Shown: positions 1 through 8,832, counted from the first letter of the stretch. The stretch: 64,000 bases of DNA from Alphaproteobacteria bacterium (GCA_016124385.1 WGNU01000006.1:310001-374000); one strand, 5' to 3'. The notes: generated by a model from the sequence alone, not told the origin. A program made the numbers and translations.

Positions 1-1
1 C

Positions 2-1843
2 TCGCTCGTTCCGTCCGCCGAGGCCTCCCCCTCGTTCGGCCTGCGGATCGATTTCGGCACCTTCCATAGCGGCCTTAGCGGTTACGGCAGCTGGCGCAGC
101 TATGGGCGCTATGGGCTCGTGTGGTTTCCCCATGTGCGGCGGGGCGGCTGGCGGCCCTATACGCTGGGCCAATGGGCGCATTCGCACGACCATGGCTGGC
201 TGTGGGTGAGCGATGAGCCGTTCGGCTGGGCGACCTATCACTACGGCAGCTGGGGCTATGATTCCTATCTCGGCTGGTACTGGGTGCCGGGCTATGTGTG
301 GGGCCCGTCGTGGGTGACGTGGCGCTACGGCCCCGACTATGTCGGCTGGGCGCCGCTGCCGCCCGAGGCGCTGTGGGGGCCGCGCTTCAACTGGTTCTTC
401 TCGTTCAGCTTCGGCAACGATTACGACCCCTATCACCGGCACTACGACCGCCATTGGTACGACAGGCACTATCCGGTGCGGTATCGCGATGATTCCTGGT
501 GCTTCGTGCCGCGCGACCGGTTCGGGCATCGCGGGATCTCGTACGACATCGCGCCCCATGGCCGGAACGCGACCTACATCAACACCACGACGATCATCAA
601 TCACTACGAAGTGAACAACACGCGCATCGTCAATCGCGGCATCGACATCGACCGGCTGGAGCGGGGACGGGGCGCGCGGATCGAGCGGGCGTCGATCGAT
701 TTCGTCGACGGCGCACCCGATGGGCGCGAGCGCGGACGGTTCGACGGCGATGATCGCGGCGGGCGCGAGGGGCGCGTGCGGATGTATCGCCCGGTCGATG
801 CGCCGGTCGAGCGGGGCGAGCGGGGGCGGCCACGGCTCGCGCCCTCAACGCTCGGCGCGGTCGAGACCGCCAATCTCGACGCGGCCGAGCGGCCCGAGCG
901 CTGGGGCGCGACACGCGCCCGGCCCGCGCCCGATGCGCCCGCGAGCGTGACGGCCCCCGATGCGCCCGCGCTGCCGCCCATCGATTCCGCGCCCAGCCGG
1001 CGGCGCGGCGCGCGCGAGGGCGATGAGCGTTTCACCGAGCCGAGCGCGGCGCCGCCCAGCGGCTGGGACCGGCGGGCGAACGCGCCGCAATCCAGCACGC
1101 AAGGCGGGCGGCGGAGCGAGCGCGAACAAGGCTTTGATCCCGCGAACCGCACGCCCGCGCCCGAGATCGAGCTGCAGCCCAAGCCCGAAGCAGAGCCGGC
1201 GCTGCCGCGCGCGACGCGCGATCCCTATGGCCGCGACGGGCCGATGCCGGCGCCCTCGCGCCGGGGCATCCCCGAGCGCGCGCCGGATTATTCGCCCGAG
1301 ATTGCACCTGGTCCGCGTTCGTTGGCGCCCGAATGGGGCACACGCCCCGAACGCGACACGCGGCCCGAGCGCAGCGAGCGCGTCGGGCGCACGGATTGGG
1401 GCGGCGAGCCCGGCCGCGACGCGCGGCCGGAGCGGGATTCCCGGCCGGAGCGCGAGACACGGCCCGAGCGGAGCGAGCGCATCGGGCGCACCGATTGGGG
1501 CGGCGAGCCCCCCCGCGGCGCCCGTCCGGAATGGGGCGGCGAACCGCGCCGCGACTCGCGGCCCGAACGGGAGGCCCGACCTGAACGGGAGTCCAGACCG
1601 GAGCGGTCCATGGGGCCCGAGCGCGAGGCGAGGCCAGAACGCGAGGCAAGGCCGCAGCGCGCGCCGCAGTCCGAGCGGATGGCGAGCCCGCCGCACGCTT
1701 CACCGCCGCCCGAAGCCTCCGCGGCCCCGCAAGGCGAGCGCGGCGCGTGGGACGGCGGCGGGCGCCGTGGCGGCGGAGACGACCGGCGCGGCGATGGCGA
1801 TGGCGATGGCCGGCGCTCCGGCGAGGGGCGGCGCGGCGGGTAG
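2..1843 (+). CDS. DUF6600-type Trp/Tyr-rich protein with Arg/Glu/Pro-rich tail (5' partial)
   Basis: The frame is open from base 2 to the TAG at 1841-1843, so the true start lies before the window. The first third is extremely rich in Trp, Tyr and Gly, with motifs such as GWRPYTLGQW, EPFGWATYHYGSW, GWYWVPG and VGWAPLPP spaced as in the DUF6600 family of proteobacterial envelope proteins. Function is not established for that family. The remaining ~400 residues are low complexity, dominated by Arg, Glu and Pro, with tandem RPER units. The neighbour is a convergent metabolic gene and gives no functional hint. Family assignment is fairly secure; the role is unknown, and a secreted or cell-surface location is inferred from the family only. 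Confidence 0.8.
   Translation, partial: SLVPSAEASPSFGLRIDFGTFHSGLSGYGSWRSYGRYGLVWFPHVRRGGWRPYTLGQWAHSHDHGWLWVSDEPFGWATYHYGSWGYDSYLGWYWVPGYVWGPSWVTWRYGPDYVGWAPLPPEALWGPRFNWFFSFSFGNDYDPYHRHYDRHWYDRHYPVRYRDDSWCFVPRDRFGHRGISYDIAPHGRNATYINTTTIINHYEVNNTRIVNRGIDIDRLERGRGARIERASIDFVDGAPDGRERGRFDGDDRGGREGRVRMYRPVDAPVERGERGRPRLAPSTLGAVETANLDAAERPERWGATRARPAPDAPASVTAPDAPALPPIDSAPSRRRGAREGDERFTEPSAAPPSGWDRRANAPQSSTQGGRRSEREQGFDPANRTPAPEIELQPKPEAEPALPRATRDPYGRDGPMPAPSRRGIPERAPDYSPEIAPGPRSLAPEWGTRPERDTRPERSERVGRTDWGGEPGRDARPERDSRPERETRPERSERIGRTDWGGEPPRGARPEWGGEPRRDSRPEREARPERESRPERSMGPEREARPEREARPQRAPQSERMASPPHASPPPEASAAPQGERGAWDGGGRRGGGDDRRGDGDGDGRRSGEGRRGG
1343..1678 (+). repeat. Tandem RPER-type coding repeats
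   Basis: Within the DUF6600 gene the tail is built from short units of the form RPERxx. Two near-identical 17-residue copies, RPERSERVGRTDWGGEP and RPERSERIGRTDWGGEP, are separated by a short RPER stretch. The tail would be disordered and strongly charged. The DNA is internally repetitive and may vary in copy number between strains; that is inference. Confidence 0.75.
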
Positions 1844-1853
1844 CGGCGCCCGC

Positions 1854-3155
1854 CTAGAGCGGCAGGCGCGGCAGCAGGCGCGCGGTCGGCAAATGGAGGA
1901 TCTGCGCGATCAGCCCGTCGGCATCTGCGACGCCGCCTTTTTTGAAGAGGCCGCGCGCCTTTGTAATGATTTCCTCGCGCGATAGCGGAGCTTCCGGGTC
2001 GCCCTTCGCGTGGGTCCGCTCGGCCGAAATGCTGCGGCCCTCGCGCGTCAAGACCGTTACGCGGGCGCCCCAGGCCTTGGGGTAGGCCGAGAGGAACGGC
2101 TCGGCCCGCGCGACGTCCGTCACACGGCGGAGGGGCGCCAGATCGGCGCGCGCGGCCTCATCGAACGACTCGAATCCAACGTCGCGCGCGGAAAGGGCCG
2201 CCGCCACGCAATGTTGCAGGGAAAACTTCGCCTCATACTCGGAGTAGGGATCGACGCGGTCGCAGACATCGATCGCGGCGGCATAGGTCTCAACGCCGAT
2301 CTTGGCGATCTGGCCGGGATCGACCCGCGCCGCGATTTCCAGCGCCGCGTCGATCGCGGGGTGGGTGTGGCGGCAGGACGGCCAGGGCTTCAGCGACGTC
2401 GCGTGGACCTGCCAGGGCGCGTCGGGCTCGCGGAGCACGGCGCCCGGATCGCCGTCCGGGCAGGCGGCGGCAAAGAAGCCCTTCTCACCTTCCAGAATCG
2501 CGGGCGGGCCCGTGAACCCGCGCTGCGCCAGATAGGCGGAGAGCACGCCCGCATCCGCCGCGCGGCCGGCATGGAGGTGCTTCGTCATCGCGCCCGTTTC
2601 CAGGAACTGCCAGAGGCCGGAGGATTGCGAGCCCGCATTGCCGAGCGCGTGGACGACGGCGGGCGGCTCCAGATCGAGGAGGGCGGCCGCGCCCATCGCC
2701 GCGCCATAGGGCCCGCAGGTCGCCGTGTTGTGCCAGATGCGGTAATGCGCGGGGCCGACCGCCATGCCGATCCGCGTGCAGGCCTCGAAGCCCGCGAGCA
2801 CGGCTTCCAAGAGCCGGCGGCCATTCGCGCCCTCTCGCTCGGCGACCGCCCAGACGGCGGGCACCACGACGCAACCCGGGTGAACCACGGATTCGCGATG
2901 CAAATCATCGGTTTCTAGGATGTGCGTGAGACTTGCGATGAGGAAGGCGCGGTCGCGCACATTGTCGCCCGCCATCGCGAGCTGGGTCTCCCAGAGGATT
3001 TCGCCCGGACGGGTGAGCTTGCCCGCGATCGCGTTTGCGAGGGCATCGAGCACCAGATGGCTCGCGACCTCCAGATCGGCGTCGCTGACGGGCTTGTCCG
3101 CGACGAGCGCGAAGAGCCCTTCGGTCAGGGTCCGGCTTGGCAACGCGGTGTTCAT
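1854..3155 (-). CDS. MmgE/PrpD family protein
   Basis: This 433-residue protein belongs to the MmgE/PrpD family, whose members include 2-methylcitrate dehydratase (PrpD) and cis-aconitate decarboxylase. Recognisable features are the N-terminal helical region with LDALANAIAG, the conserved SLTHILETDDLHRESVVHPG segment near residues 75-95, and TSLKPWPSCRHTHPAIDA in the second half. I chose the ATG at 3155; an upstream in-frame start at 3212 would add 19 residues with no family resemblance and run into the intergenic palindrome. No prpB or prpC is adjacent, so a methylcitrate-cycle role is unsupported and the substrate is unknown. It is transcribed divergently from rlpA. Confidence 0.85.
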   Translation of the reverse strand: MNTALPSRTLTEGLFALVADKPVSDADLEVASHLVLDALANAIAGKLTRPGEILWETQLAMAGDNVRDRAFLIASLTHILETDDLHRESVVHPGCVVVPAVWAVAEREGANGRRLLEAVLAGFEACTRIGMAVGPAHYRIWHNTATCGPYGAAMGAAALLDLEPPAVVHALGNAGSQSSGLWQFLETGAMTKHLHAGRAADAGVLSAYLAQRGFTGPPAILEGEKGFFAAACPDGDPGAVLREPDAPWQVHATSLKPWPSCRHTHPAIDAALEIAARVDPGQIAKIGVETYAAAIDVCDRVDPYSEYEAKFSLQHCVAAALSARDVGFESFDEAARADLAPLRRVTDVARAEPFLSAYPKAWGARVTVLTREGRSISAERTHAKGDPEAPLSREEIITKARGLFKKGGVADADGLIAQILHLPTARLLPRLPL

Positions 3156-3178
3156 GATGACCTGCGATGGTTGACCCG

Positions 3179-3199
3179 GTGAATCTACCTGTGATTCAC
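3179..3199. promoter_or_regulatory. Perfect palindrome in mmgE/rlpA divergent promoter region
   Basis: The arms GTGAATC (3179-3185) and GATTCAC (3193-3199) form a perfect 7-7-7 inverted repeat. A TTGACC hexamer lies just upstream at 3171-3176, placing the right arm about where a -10 element for rlpA would be. Each arm also holds a GANTC site, the CcrM methylation target in many Alphaproteobacteria. Its use as an operator or methylation-sensitive promoter element is inferred. Confidence 0.5.
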
Positions 3200-3235
3200 A
3201 TCGATCCGCCACAGTGTTCGCGAGTCGCCCCCCGC

Positions 3236-4183
3236 ATGGTTCAGAGCCGTCCCGCGCGTTTTCCGGCCGTCCGGCTGGCCCTCATTCTGATCGCCTTTTC
3301 GCTTGCGGCGTGCGCGGGCGGCAAGGTGACGCCGACCACCGGCAGCTACAAGGTGGGCGCGCCCTATCAGATCAAGAATGTCTGGTACTACCCGCAGGAG
3401 AACCCGAATTACGACGAGACGGGGCTCGCCTCCTGGTACGGCGAGCAGTTCCACGGCCGGCGCACCGCCAATGGCGAGGCGTTCGACATGGACCTCGTCA
3501 CCGCCGCGCACAAGACGCTGCCGATGCCGACGCTGGTGCGGATCACCAATCTCGAAAACGGCCGCTCGATCGTTGCACGCGTGAACGACCGGGGGCCGTT
3601 CGTCGCCGGGCGGATCATCGATCTTTCACGCAAGGGCGCGGAACTCCTTGGCTTCCGCACGCAAGGGACGGCGCCGGTGCGGGTTACCTATCTCGGCCGC
3701 GCGCCGCTCGATCCGCGCGCACCGGCGCAGGATCTCTACGCGACGCCAAGGGGCCAGGAGAGCATTCAGGCCGCGCCCGTCGCCGCCGTCTCGAGCGCCG
3801 CGCTCAGCACGCCGGCGGGCGTTCGCGAGGCGCCGCCCGCGCCCGTGCTGCGCGGCACGACGAGCCCGCTGCCGCCCGTGCCGCAGGCCGCGCCGCGCCC
3901 GGCGGCGCCCGCCGCCGCAATCGGCGAGGTGGTGACCGTGCCGGTGCCGGCGCGCCGCGCCGTCTATGTGCAGGCCGGCGCCTTCACCTCGGTCGAGAAC
4001 GCCTACCGCCTCAAGGCCCGGCTCAATCCTGTCGGACAGACCAGCGTCGCGCCCGCCCAGATCGACGGGGAGAGCCTCTTTCGCGTGCGGATCGGGCCGT
4101 TTACCAACGTTTCAGACGCCGATGCGATGCTCGCCCGGGTGCTCCAGCTAGGGCTGCAGGGCGCCAAGATCGTCGTCGATTGA
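3236..4183 (+). CDS. rlpA: RlpA family septal ring lytic transglycosylase lipoprotein
   Basis: The 315-residue product has a lipoprotein signal with lipobox LAAC (Cys26), a double-psi beta-barrel of the RlpA type (about residues 60-150, with LASWYGEQFHGRRTANGE and VNDRGPFVAGRIIDLS), a Pro/Ala-rich linker, and a C-terminal SPOR domain (about 240-315, starting YVQAGAFTSVENAYRLKARL). RlpA proteins cleave denuded peptidoglycan strands at the division septum, and SPOR domains target such glycans. The ATG at 3236 puts the signal peptide right at the N-terminus; an earlier ATG at 3167 would add 23 unlikely residues. It is followed by dacF, another peptidoglycan gene. Confidence 0.92.
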   Translation: MVQSRPARFPAVRLALILIAFSLAACAGGKVTPTTGSYKVGAPYQIKNVWYYPQENPNYDETGLASWYGEQFHGRRTANGEAFDMDLVTAAHKTLPMPTLVRITNLENGRSIVARVNDRGPFVAGRIIDLSRKGAELLGFRTQGTAPVRVTYLGRAPLDPRAPAQDLYATPRGQESIQAAPVAAVSSAALSTPAGVREAPPAPVLRGTTSPLPPVPQAAPRPAAPAAAIGEVVTVPVPARRAVYVQAGAFTSVENAYRLKARLNPVGQTSVAPAQIDGESLFRVRIGPFTNVSDADAMLARVLQLGLQGAKIVVD

Positions 4184-4184
4184 A

Positions 4185-4213
4185 GGGGCGGGAGGCGTTG
4201 ACGCCCACGCCCC
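4185..4213 (+). terminator. Two-stage GC hairpin after rlpA
   Basis: Directly after the rlpA stop, GGGGCG (4185-4190) pairs with CGCCCC (4208-4213) and encloses a second perfect stem GGCG-TTGA-CGCC (4194-4205). No T-run follows, so this is either a weak terminator or an mRNA-end stabiliser between rlpA and dacF. Confidence 0.45.
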
Positions 4214-4293
4214 GCCTCGCTACCGAAGGTTAACGCCGCCACGGACCGCGCAGAGAATTGTCCGCCTTCCATTCCGTCCAAGGGGCCCGTTCC

Positions 4294-5463
4294 ATGATCC
4301 CGTTTTCCCGCCTTGCCGCCCTTGCGGCCCTTGCCCTCACGCTCGCGCTGCCAGCCCGCGCCGCCGACGGCATCGAGACGCCCGCCAGCCACGCGATCCT
4401 CGTCGATTACGAGAGCGGGGCGGTGCTCTTTTCCAAGCGCGGCGAGGAGCAGATGCCGCCCGCCTCGATGAGCAAGCTGATGACGGCCGCGATCGTCTTC
4501 GACAAATTGAAGGCGGGCGACCTGACGATGGACACGGTCTTCACCGTCTCGGAGGACGCGTGGGGGCGGGGCTCCAACGAAGAATCCAACATGTTCGTGA
4601 AGTTGGGCGATCAAGTTCGCGTGGAAGATTTGCTGCGCGGCATGATCATCCAATCCGGTAACGATGCCTGCAAGGTGCTGGCGGAAGGGATCTCGGGCAG
4701 CGAGGCGCGCTTCGCCGACCTCATGAACGAGACGGCGGAACGGATCGGCCTTCAGGGCTCGCATTTCACCAATTCGACCGGCCTGCCGGACCCCGAGCAC
4801 TATATGACGCCGCACGATCTCGCGCGGCTGTCTTCCTACATCATCAAGAATTTCCCGGAGTACTACTCGCTCTATGCCGAAAAGACGTTCGAGTGGAACG
4901 GCATCAACCAGGCGAACCGCAACCCGCTGCTCTACACGTTCGCAGGCGCGGATGGGCTCAAGACCGGCCACACGTCGGTCTCGGGCTACGGTCTCACCTC
5001 CTCGGCGGTGCGGGACGGCCGGCGGCTGATCCTGGTCGTCAACGGCCTTTCTTCAGAGAAAGAGCGAAGCACCGAGTCCAGCCGCTTGCTTGACCTTGGG
5101 TTTCGCGAGTACCGGCCCTATGTGCTTGTCACGCCCGACAAGCCGGTCGGCGAGGCGAAATTGTGGAATGGCACGCAGCGGAGCGTGCCGCTCGTCGCCG
5201 CGCAAGAGATCTCGGTCATGATGCGGCGCGAGTCGCGGCGGGGCCTCAAGGTCACCTACGCATACAACGGGCCGGTGAAGGCGCCGGTCGCCGCCGGCCA
5301 GACGATCGGCCAGTTGACCGTCTCGGTTCCCGATCAGCCCGACCGGACGTTCCCGCTCTATGCCGCGACCGCGGTGCCCGAGGCCGACATGGTCTCGCGG
5401 ATGATCGACACGACCGCCTATCTGATGTGGCAGTCGGGGCAGGCGAGCGCCGCCGCCGAATGA
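4294..5463 (+). CDS. dacF: D-alanyl-D-alanine carboxypeptidase (penicillin-binding protein 5/6 family)
   Basis: The 389-residue product is a low-molecular-weight PBP that trims the terminal D-Ala from peptidoglycan pentapeptides in the periplasm. A signal peptide ends near residue 24 (PARAAD). All three active-site motifs are present: SxxK as SMSK (Ser58, Lys61), SGN (121-123) and KTG (223-225). The C-terminal domain and final hydrophobic stretch fit the PBP5 beta-domain and anchor. The ATG at 4294 is preceded by AAGGGG; a TTG at 4258 is possible but would bury the signal peptide. Its stop overlaps the tmk start as ATGA. Confidence 0.93.
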   Translation: MIPFSRLAALAALALTLALPARAADGIETPASHAILVDYESGAVLFSKRGEEQMPPASMSKLMTAAIVFDKLKAGDLTMDTVFTVSEDAWGRGSNEESNMFVKLGDQVRVEDLLRGMIIQSGNDACKVLAEGISGSEARFADLMNETAERIGLQGSHFTNSTGLPDPEHYMTPHDLARLSSYIIKNFPEYYSLYAEKTFEWNGINQANRNPLLYTFAGADGLKTGHTSVSGYGLTSSAVRDGRRLILVVNGLSSEKERSTESSRLLDLGFREYRPYVLVTPDKPVGEAKLWNGTQRSVPLVAAQEISVMMRRESRRGLKVTYAYNGPVKAPVAAGQTIGQLTVSVPDQPDRTFPLYAATAVPEADMVSRMIDTTAYLMWQSGQASAAAE

Positions 5464-6107
5464 GCGTGCCGCCGCGCCCCGGGTTCTTCCTCACCTTCGA
5501 AGGCGGCGAGGGCGCTGGAAAATCGACGCAGATCAGATATCTGGCGGCGCAGCTTGAAGCATCGGGCGAGAAAGTGGTGCTCACCCGCGAGCCGGGCGGC
5601 GCGCCGGGGGCGGAAGCCATCCGCGCGCTCCTGACGACGGGGGCCAGCGACCGCTGGGATCCCGCCGCCGAGGTGCTGCTCTTCTATGCCGCGCGGGCGG
5701 AGCACCTGGCGCGGACGATCCGCCCAGCGCTCGCGCGCGGGGCGATCGTCCTCTGCGACCGGTTCTCCGATTCGACGCGGGCCTATCAGGGCGCGGCGCA
5801 GGGCGTCGATCCGGGTTTCATCGAATTCTTGGATCAAGCGATCGTCGCCGACACGCAGCCGGACCTCACGATCCTCCTCGATATCGCGCCCGAGGCGGGG
5901 CTGGCGCGCGCCACCGCGCGGGGCGCGCTCGAGCGTTTCGAGCAGGCGGGACTCGCCTTTCATCAGCGCCTGCGCGCCGCCTATCTCGCGCTCGCGGCCG
6001 CGAACCCCGAGCGCATCGCCGTCATCGATGCGGCGGGCGCGGAGGGGGCGATCGCCGGCGCGATCTCTCAGATCGTCGCCAAGCGACTGGCCGCGCGCAC
6101 GCCTTAA
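5460..6107 (+). CDS. tmk: Thymidylate kinase
   Basis: The 215-residue product phosphorylates dTMP to dTDP. The P-loop FEGGEGAGKST lies at residues 13-23, followed by the dTMP-binding REPGG segment and the DRFSDSTRAYQG motif. Length is normal for the family. The start ATG overlaps the dacF stop by four bases, so the two are translationally coupled. holB follows after 16 bases, the usual alphaproteobacterial arrangement dacF-tmk-holB. Confidence 0.95.
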   Translation: MSVPPRPGFFLTFEGGEGAGKSTQIRYLAAQLEASGEKVVLTREPGGAPGAEAIRALLTTGASDRWDPAAEVLLFYAARAEHLARTIRPALARGAIVLCDRFSDSTRAYQGAAQGVDPGFIEFLDQAIVADTQPDLTILLDIAPEAGLARATARGALERFEQAGLAFHQRLRAAYLALAAANPERIAVIDAAGAEGAIAGAISQIVAKRLAARTP

Positions 6108-6123
6108 CGCTAAACCTCGCCCC

Positions 6124-7224
6124 ATGGCAACCAGCGAGCCGGGCGATGCCTCCCTCGATCCGCCGCCGCCCCATGTCCGCAGCGATTTCACCGGACACGA
6201 GGCGGTGGTGCAGACCCTCACCGCGGCGATCCGCCGGGGCAGGCTGGCGCACGCGATTCTGCTCGGCGGGCCGCCCGGCATCGGCAAGGCGACGCTCGCC
6301 TACCGGCTGGCGCGCGCGCTGCTTTCGGGCGAGACGCGGGACGACCTGTCGGTGCCTCCTGAGCACACGGTCAGCCGGCTCGTCGCCGCGCGCGCGCATC
6401 CCGATCTCATGGTGCTCGAGCGGCCGTACGATCGCGAGAAGAAGAAGCTCAAGAACGATCTCCCGGTCGAGGAGGTGCGCCGCCTCGCGAGTTTCTTCGG
6501 GCAGACGGCGGCGCTGGGCGGGGCGCGCGTCGCGATCATCGATGCGGCCGACGACATGAACCGCGCGGCCGCGAACGCGCTACTGAAGGTTCTGGAAGAA
6601 CCGCCGGCGCGCGCGAGCCTCATCCTCGTTGCCCATGCGCCGGGCGCGCTTCTTGCCACGATCCGCTCGCGCTGCCGCCTGTTCGCGATGCGCCCGCTGC
6701 CGACGAAAGCCGTCGAGGCGCTGCTCGGCCAGCTTGCGCCCGAAACGGACGCGGCACGGCGCCGGGCCGTCGCCGCGCTCGCCAAGGGAAGCCCGGGCGA
6801 GGCGCTCGCGCTGCTGCTGGGCGAGGGGCCTGTCATCGAATCGCAGATCATCCAGATGCTCGCGAGCTGGCCGCATGTGAAGCCGGCCGCGATCGCGAGC
6901 CTCGTCAACGAGACGACGGGGCGCGGCAACGAGGCGGGGTTCGCGCTCGTCACAAGCCTCCTCACCGATACGCTCCGCCGCGCGATCCGCCAGCTCGCGA
7001 CGGGGCTCACGGAGCCCGGCGATCCGCCGCCCCGCGTCGTCGCCGCGCTGCAACAAGGCGGCGTTGAATATTGGCTGGGCTTGTGGGAAAAGCTGACCGA
7101 CCTTTTCACCGCGGCCGATCGGGTCAATCTCGACAAGCGCCAAGTCCTGACGAGCGCCTTTTCGCTCCTGCGGGCGGATGCTTCTCCCGACGCGCCGCCT
7201 GGGAGCCGCAATGCTCGTCGATAG
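6124..7224 (+). CDS. holB: DNA polymerase III subunit delta'
   Basis: The 366-residue product is the delta' subunit of the clamp-loader complex, an AAA+ protein. It shows a Walker A motif (GGPPGIGKAT, about residues 48-57), the sensor region NALLKVLEEPP, and RSRCRLFAMRPL around the SRC/sensor-1 site. The N-terminal stretch before the AAA+ core is short and acidic. The ATG at 6124 follows the tmk stop closely. The 3' end overlaps tatD by 14 bases; in many relatives metG lies between these two genes. Confidence 0.93.
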   Translation: MATSEPGDASLDPPPPHVRSDFTGHEAVVQTLTAAIRRGRLAHAILLGGPPGIGKATLAYRLARALLSGETRDDLSVPPEHTVSRLVAARAHPDLMVLERPYDREKKKLKNDLPVEEVRRLASFFGQTAALGGARVAIIDAADDMNRAAANALLKVLEEPPARASLILVAHAPGALLATIRSRCRLFAMRPLPTKAVEALLGQLAPETDAARRRAVAALAKGSPGEALALLLGEGPVIESQIIQMLASWPHVKPAAIASLVNETTGRGNEAGFALVTSLLTDTLRRAIRQLATGLTEPGDPPPRVVAALQQGGVEYWLGLWEKLTDLFTAADRVNLDKRQVLTSAFSLLRADASPDAPPGSRNARR

Positions 7225-7993
7225 TCACTGCCATCTCGATTTTCCCGAATTCGCGCCCGAGCTGAACGCGGTCGTCGAGCGCGCGCACGCGGCGGGCGTT
7301 CAGCACATGCTGACGATCGGAACGACGCTCGCGCGGTTTCCGGGCGTCCTCACAATCGCCGAGGCGTTCGACAGCGTTAGCTGCACGGTCGGCGTCCATC
7401 CGCACGAGGCGGACAAGGAGGGGGGCGTCGCGCGCGACGTGCTGCTCGGCCACGCGCGCCACGACAAGGTCGTCGGGTTCGGCGAGACGGGGCTCGATTT
7501 CTTCTACGAGAACAGCGCGCGCGAGCGGCAGATGGAATCGTTCCGCACGCATATCGAGGCGGCGCGCGAGACGGGGCTGCCCGTCGTCATCCATGCGCGT
7601 GACGCGGACGAGGCGATGGCGAGCGTGCTGGAAGAGGAGATGGCGAAAGGCGCCTTCACCGGCCTTCTTCACTGCTTCTCCTCGGGCGCGGAATTGGCGC
7701 GACGGGCGATCGACCTCGGGCTCTATATCTCCTTGTCTGGCATCATCACCTTCAAGAAGACGGACGAGCTGCGCGCGATCGTGCGCGGCCTGCCGCATGA
7801 CCGGGTGCTGGTCGAGACCGACGCGCCGTTCCTGGCGCCCATTCCGCTGCGCGGCGCGCGGAACGAGCCGGCCTTCGTCGTCCACACCGCCAAGCTCGTC
7901 GCCGAACTCTTGAACCTCAGCGAAGACGACCTCGCGGCGAAGACGAGCGAGAATTTCTTCCGGCTGTTTGCGAAAGCGGCGCCCCGCGCATGA
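7211..7993 (+). CDS. tatD: TatD family metal-dependent hydrolase
   Basis: The 260-residue product is a TatD-type TIM-barrel metallohydrolase. Family members act as 3'-5' exonucleases or deacylases; the exact substrate here is unknown. The metal ligands are visible: HCHLD (residues 6-10), GFGETGLDFFY, VIHARDAD, LLHCFSSG and VETDAPFLAP. The start at 7211 is fixed by the conserved LVDSHCHLDF immediately after it. It overlaps holB upstream and the MBL gene downstream (ATGA), so expression is probably coupled. Confidence 0.92.
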   Translation: MLVDSHCHLDFPEFAPELNAVVERAHAAGVQHMLTIGTTLARFPGVLTIAEAFDSVSCTVGVHPHEADKEGGVARDVLLGHARHDKVVGFGETGLDFFYENSARERQMESFRTHIEAARETGLPVVIHARDADEAMASVLEEEMAKGAFTGLLHCFSSGAELARRAIDLGLYISLSGIITFKKTDELRAIVRGLPHDRVLVETDAPFLAPIPLRGARNEPAFVVHTAKLVAELLNLSEDDLAAKTSENFFRLFAKAAPRA

Positions 7994-8832
7994 GCGCCAG
8001 TGAGATCCTCATCTTGCGGATCCTGGGGAGCGGGTCCTCGGGCGGCGTGCCGCGCATCGGCGCGGACGGTCCCGCCTGGGGCGCGTGCGATCCCCTGGAG
8101 CCGAAGAACCGCCGCACGCGCTGTTCGGCGCTTGTGTCGGTCGGCGCGACGCGCATCCTCATCGACACCGCGCCCGACATGCGCGAGCAGCTGATCGCGG
8201 CGCGCTGCGGGCGGCTGGACGCGGCGCTCATCACCCATCCGCATGCGGATCAAACGAACGGCATCGATGATTTGCGGATGGTCGCCTACAACATGCGCCG
8301 GCGCGTCGATGTCTATGGCGACGAAGCGACGCTCGCCGTCCTGAAGCGCCAGTTCGGCTATTGCTTCGAGACGCCCAAGGGGAGCGGCTATCCCCCGATC
8401 CTCACCGCGCATGAGCTGCACCCGCTGCGCGCGCTCACGATTGCGGGCGAGGGGCCGGCTGTCAGCGTGCTGCCGTTCGAGCAGGACCATGGCGGCATCC
8501 ATTCGCTGGGCTTCCGGATCGGGCCCATCGCCTATACGAGCGATGCGGTGGGGATTCCCGAAGAGAGCTTTGCCGCGCTTAAGGGCGTTCAATGCTGGAT
8601 CGTCGATGCGCTGCGCTATCAGCCGCACCCGACGCACGCGCATGTGGAGATGGCGCTCGGCTGGATCGCGCGCGTGCGGCCGAAATTGGCGGTCCTCACC
8701 AATCTGCATGTCGATCTTGACTATCAGACGCTGAAGGCCGCGCTGCCCGAGGGCATCGTTCCGGCCTATGACGGGATGGAAATTCTCTGCGATCTGGGGG
8801 CCGCCGATGCGCGGCCGCGCATCCGCCAATAA
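7990..8832 (+). CDS. MBL-fold metallo-hydrolase (PhnP-like)
   Basis: The 280-residue product has the N-terminal ILGSGSSGGVPRIG signature and an MBL metal site resembling PhnP/RNase Z-like hydrolases, which cleave phosphodiesters. The core motif reads THPHADQTNGIDDLR, so the usual HxHxDH ends in Gln instead of His. Later ligand regions LPFEQDHGGIHSLGF and NLHVDLDY are present. It follows tatD with an ATGA overlap, a common alphaproteobacterial pairing. The substrate is unknown. Confidence 0.85.
   Translation: MSASEILILRILGSGSSGGVPRIGADGPAWGACDPLEPKNRRTRCSALVSVGATRILIDTAPDMREQLIAARCGRLDAALITHPHADQTNGIDDLRMVAYNMRRRVDVYGDEATLAVLKRQFGYCFETPKGSGYPPILTAHELHPLRALTIAGEGPAVSVLPFEQDHGGIHSLGFRIGPIAYTSDAVGIPEESFAALKGVQCWIVDALRYQPHPTHAHVEMALGWIARVRPKLAVLTNLHVDLDYQTLKAALPEGIVPAYDGMEILCDLGAADARPRIRQ

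Noticed and set aside
1343-1678. CRISPR-like repetition
   Set aside because: The repetition is short, in frame and part of the RPER protein tail; there are no constant repeats with unique spacers.
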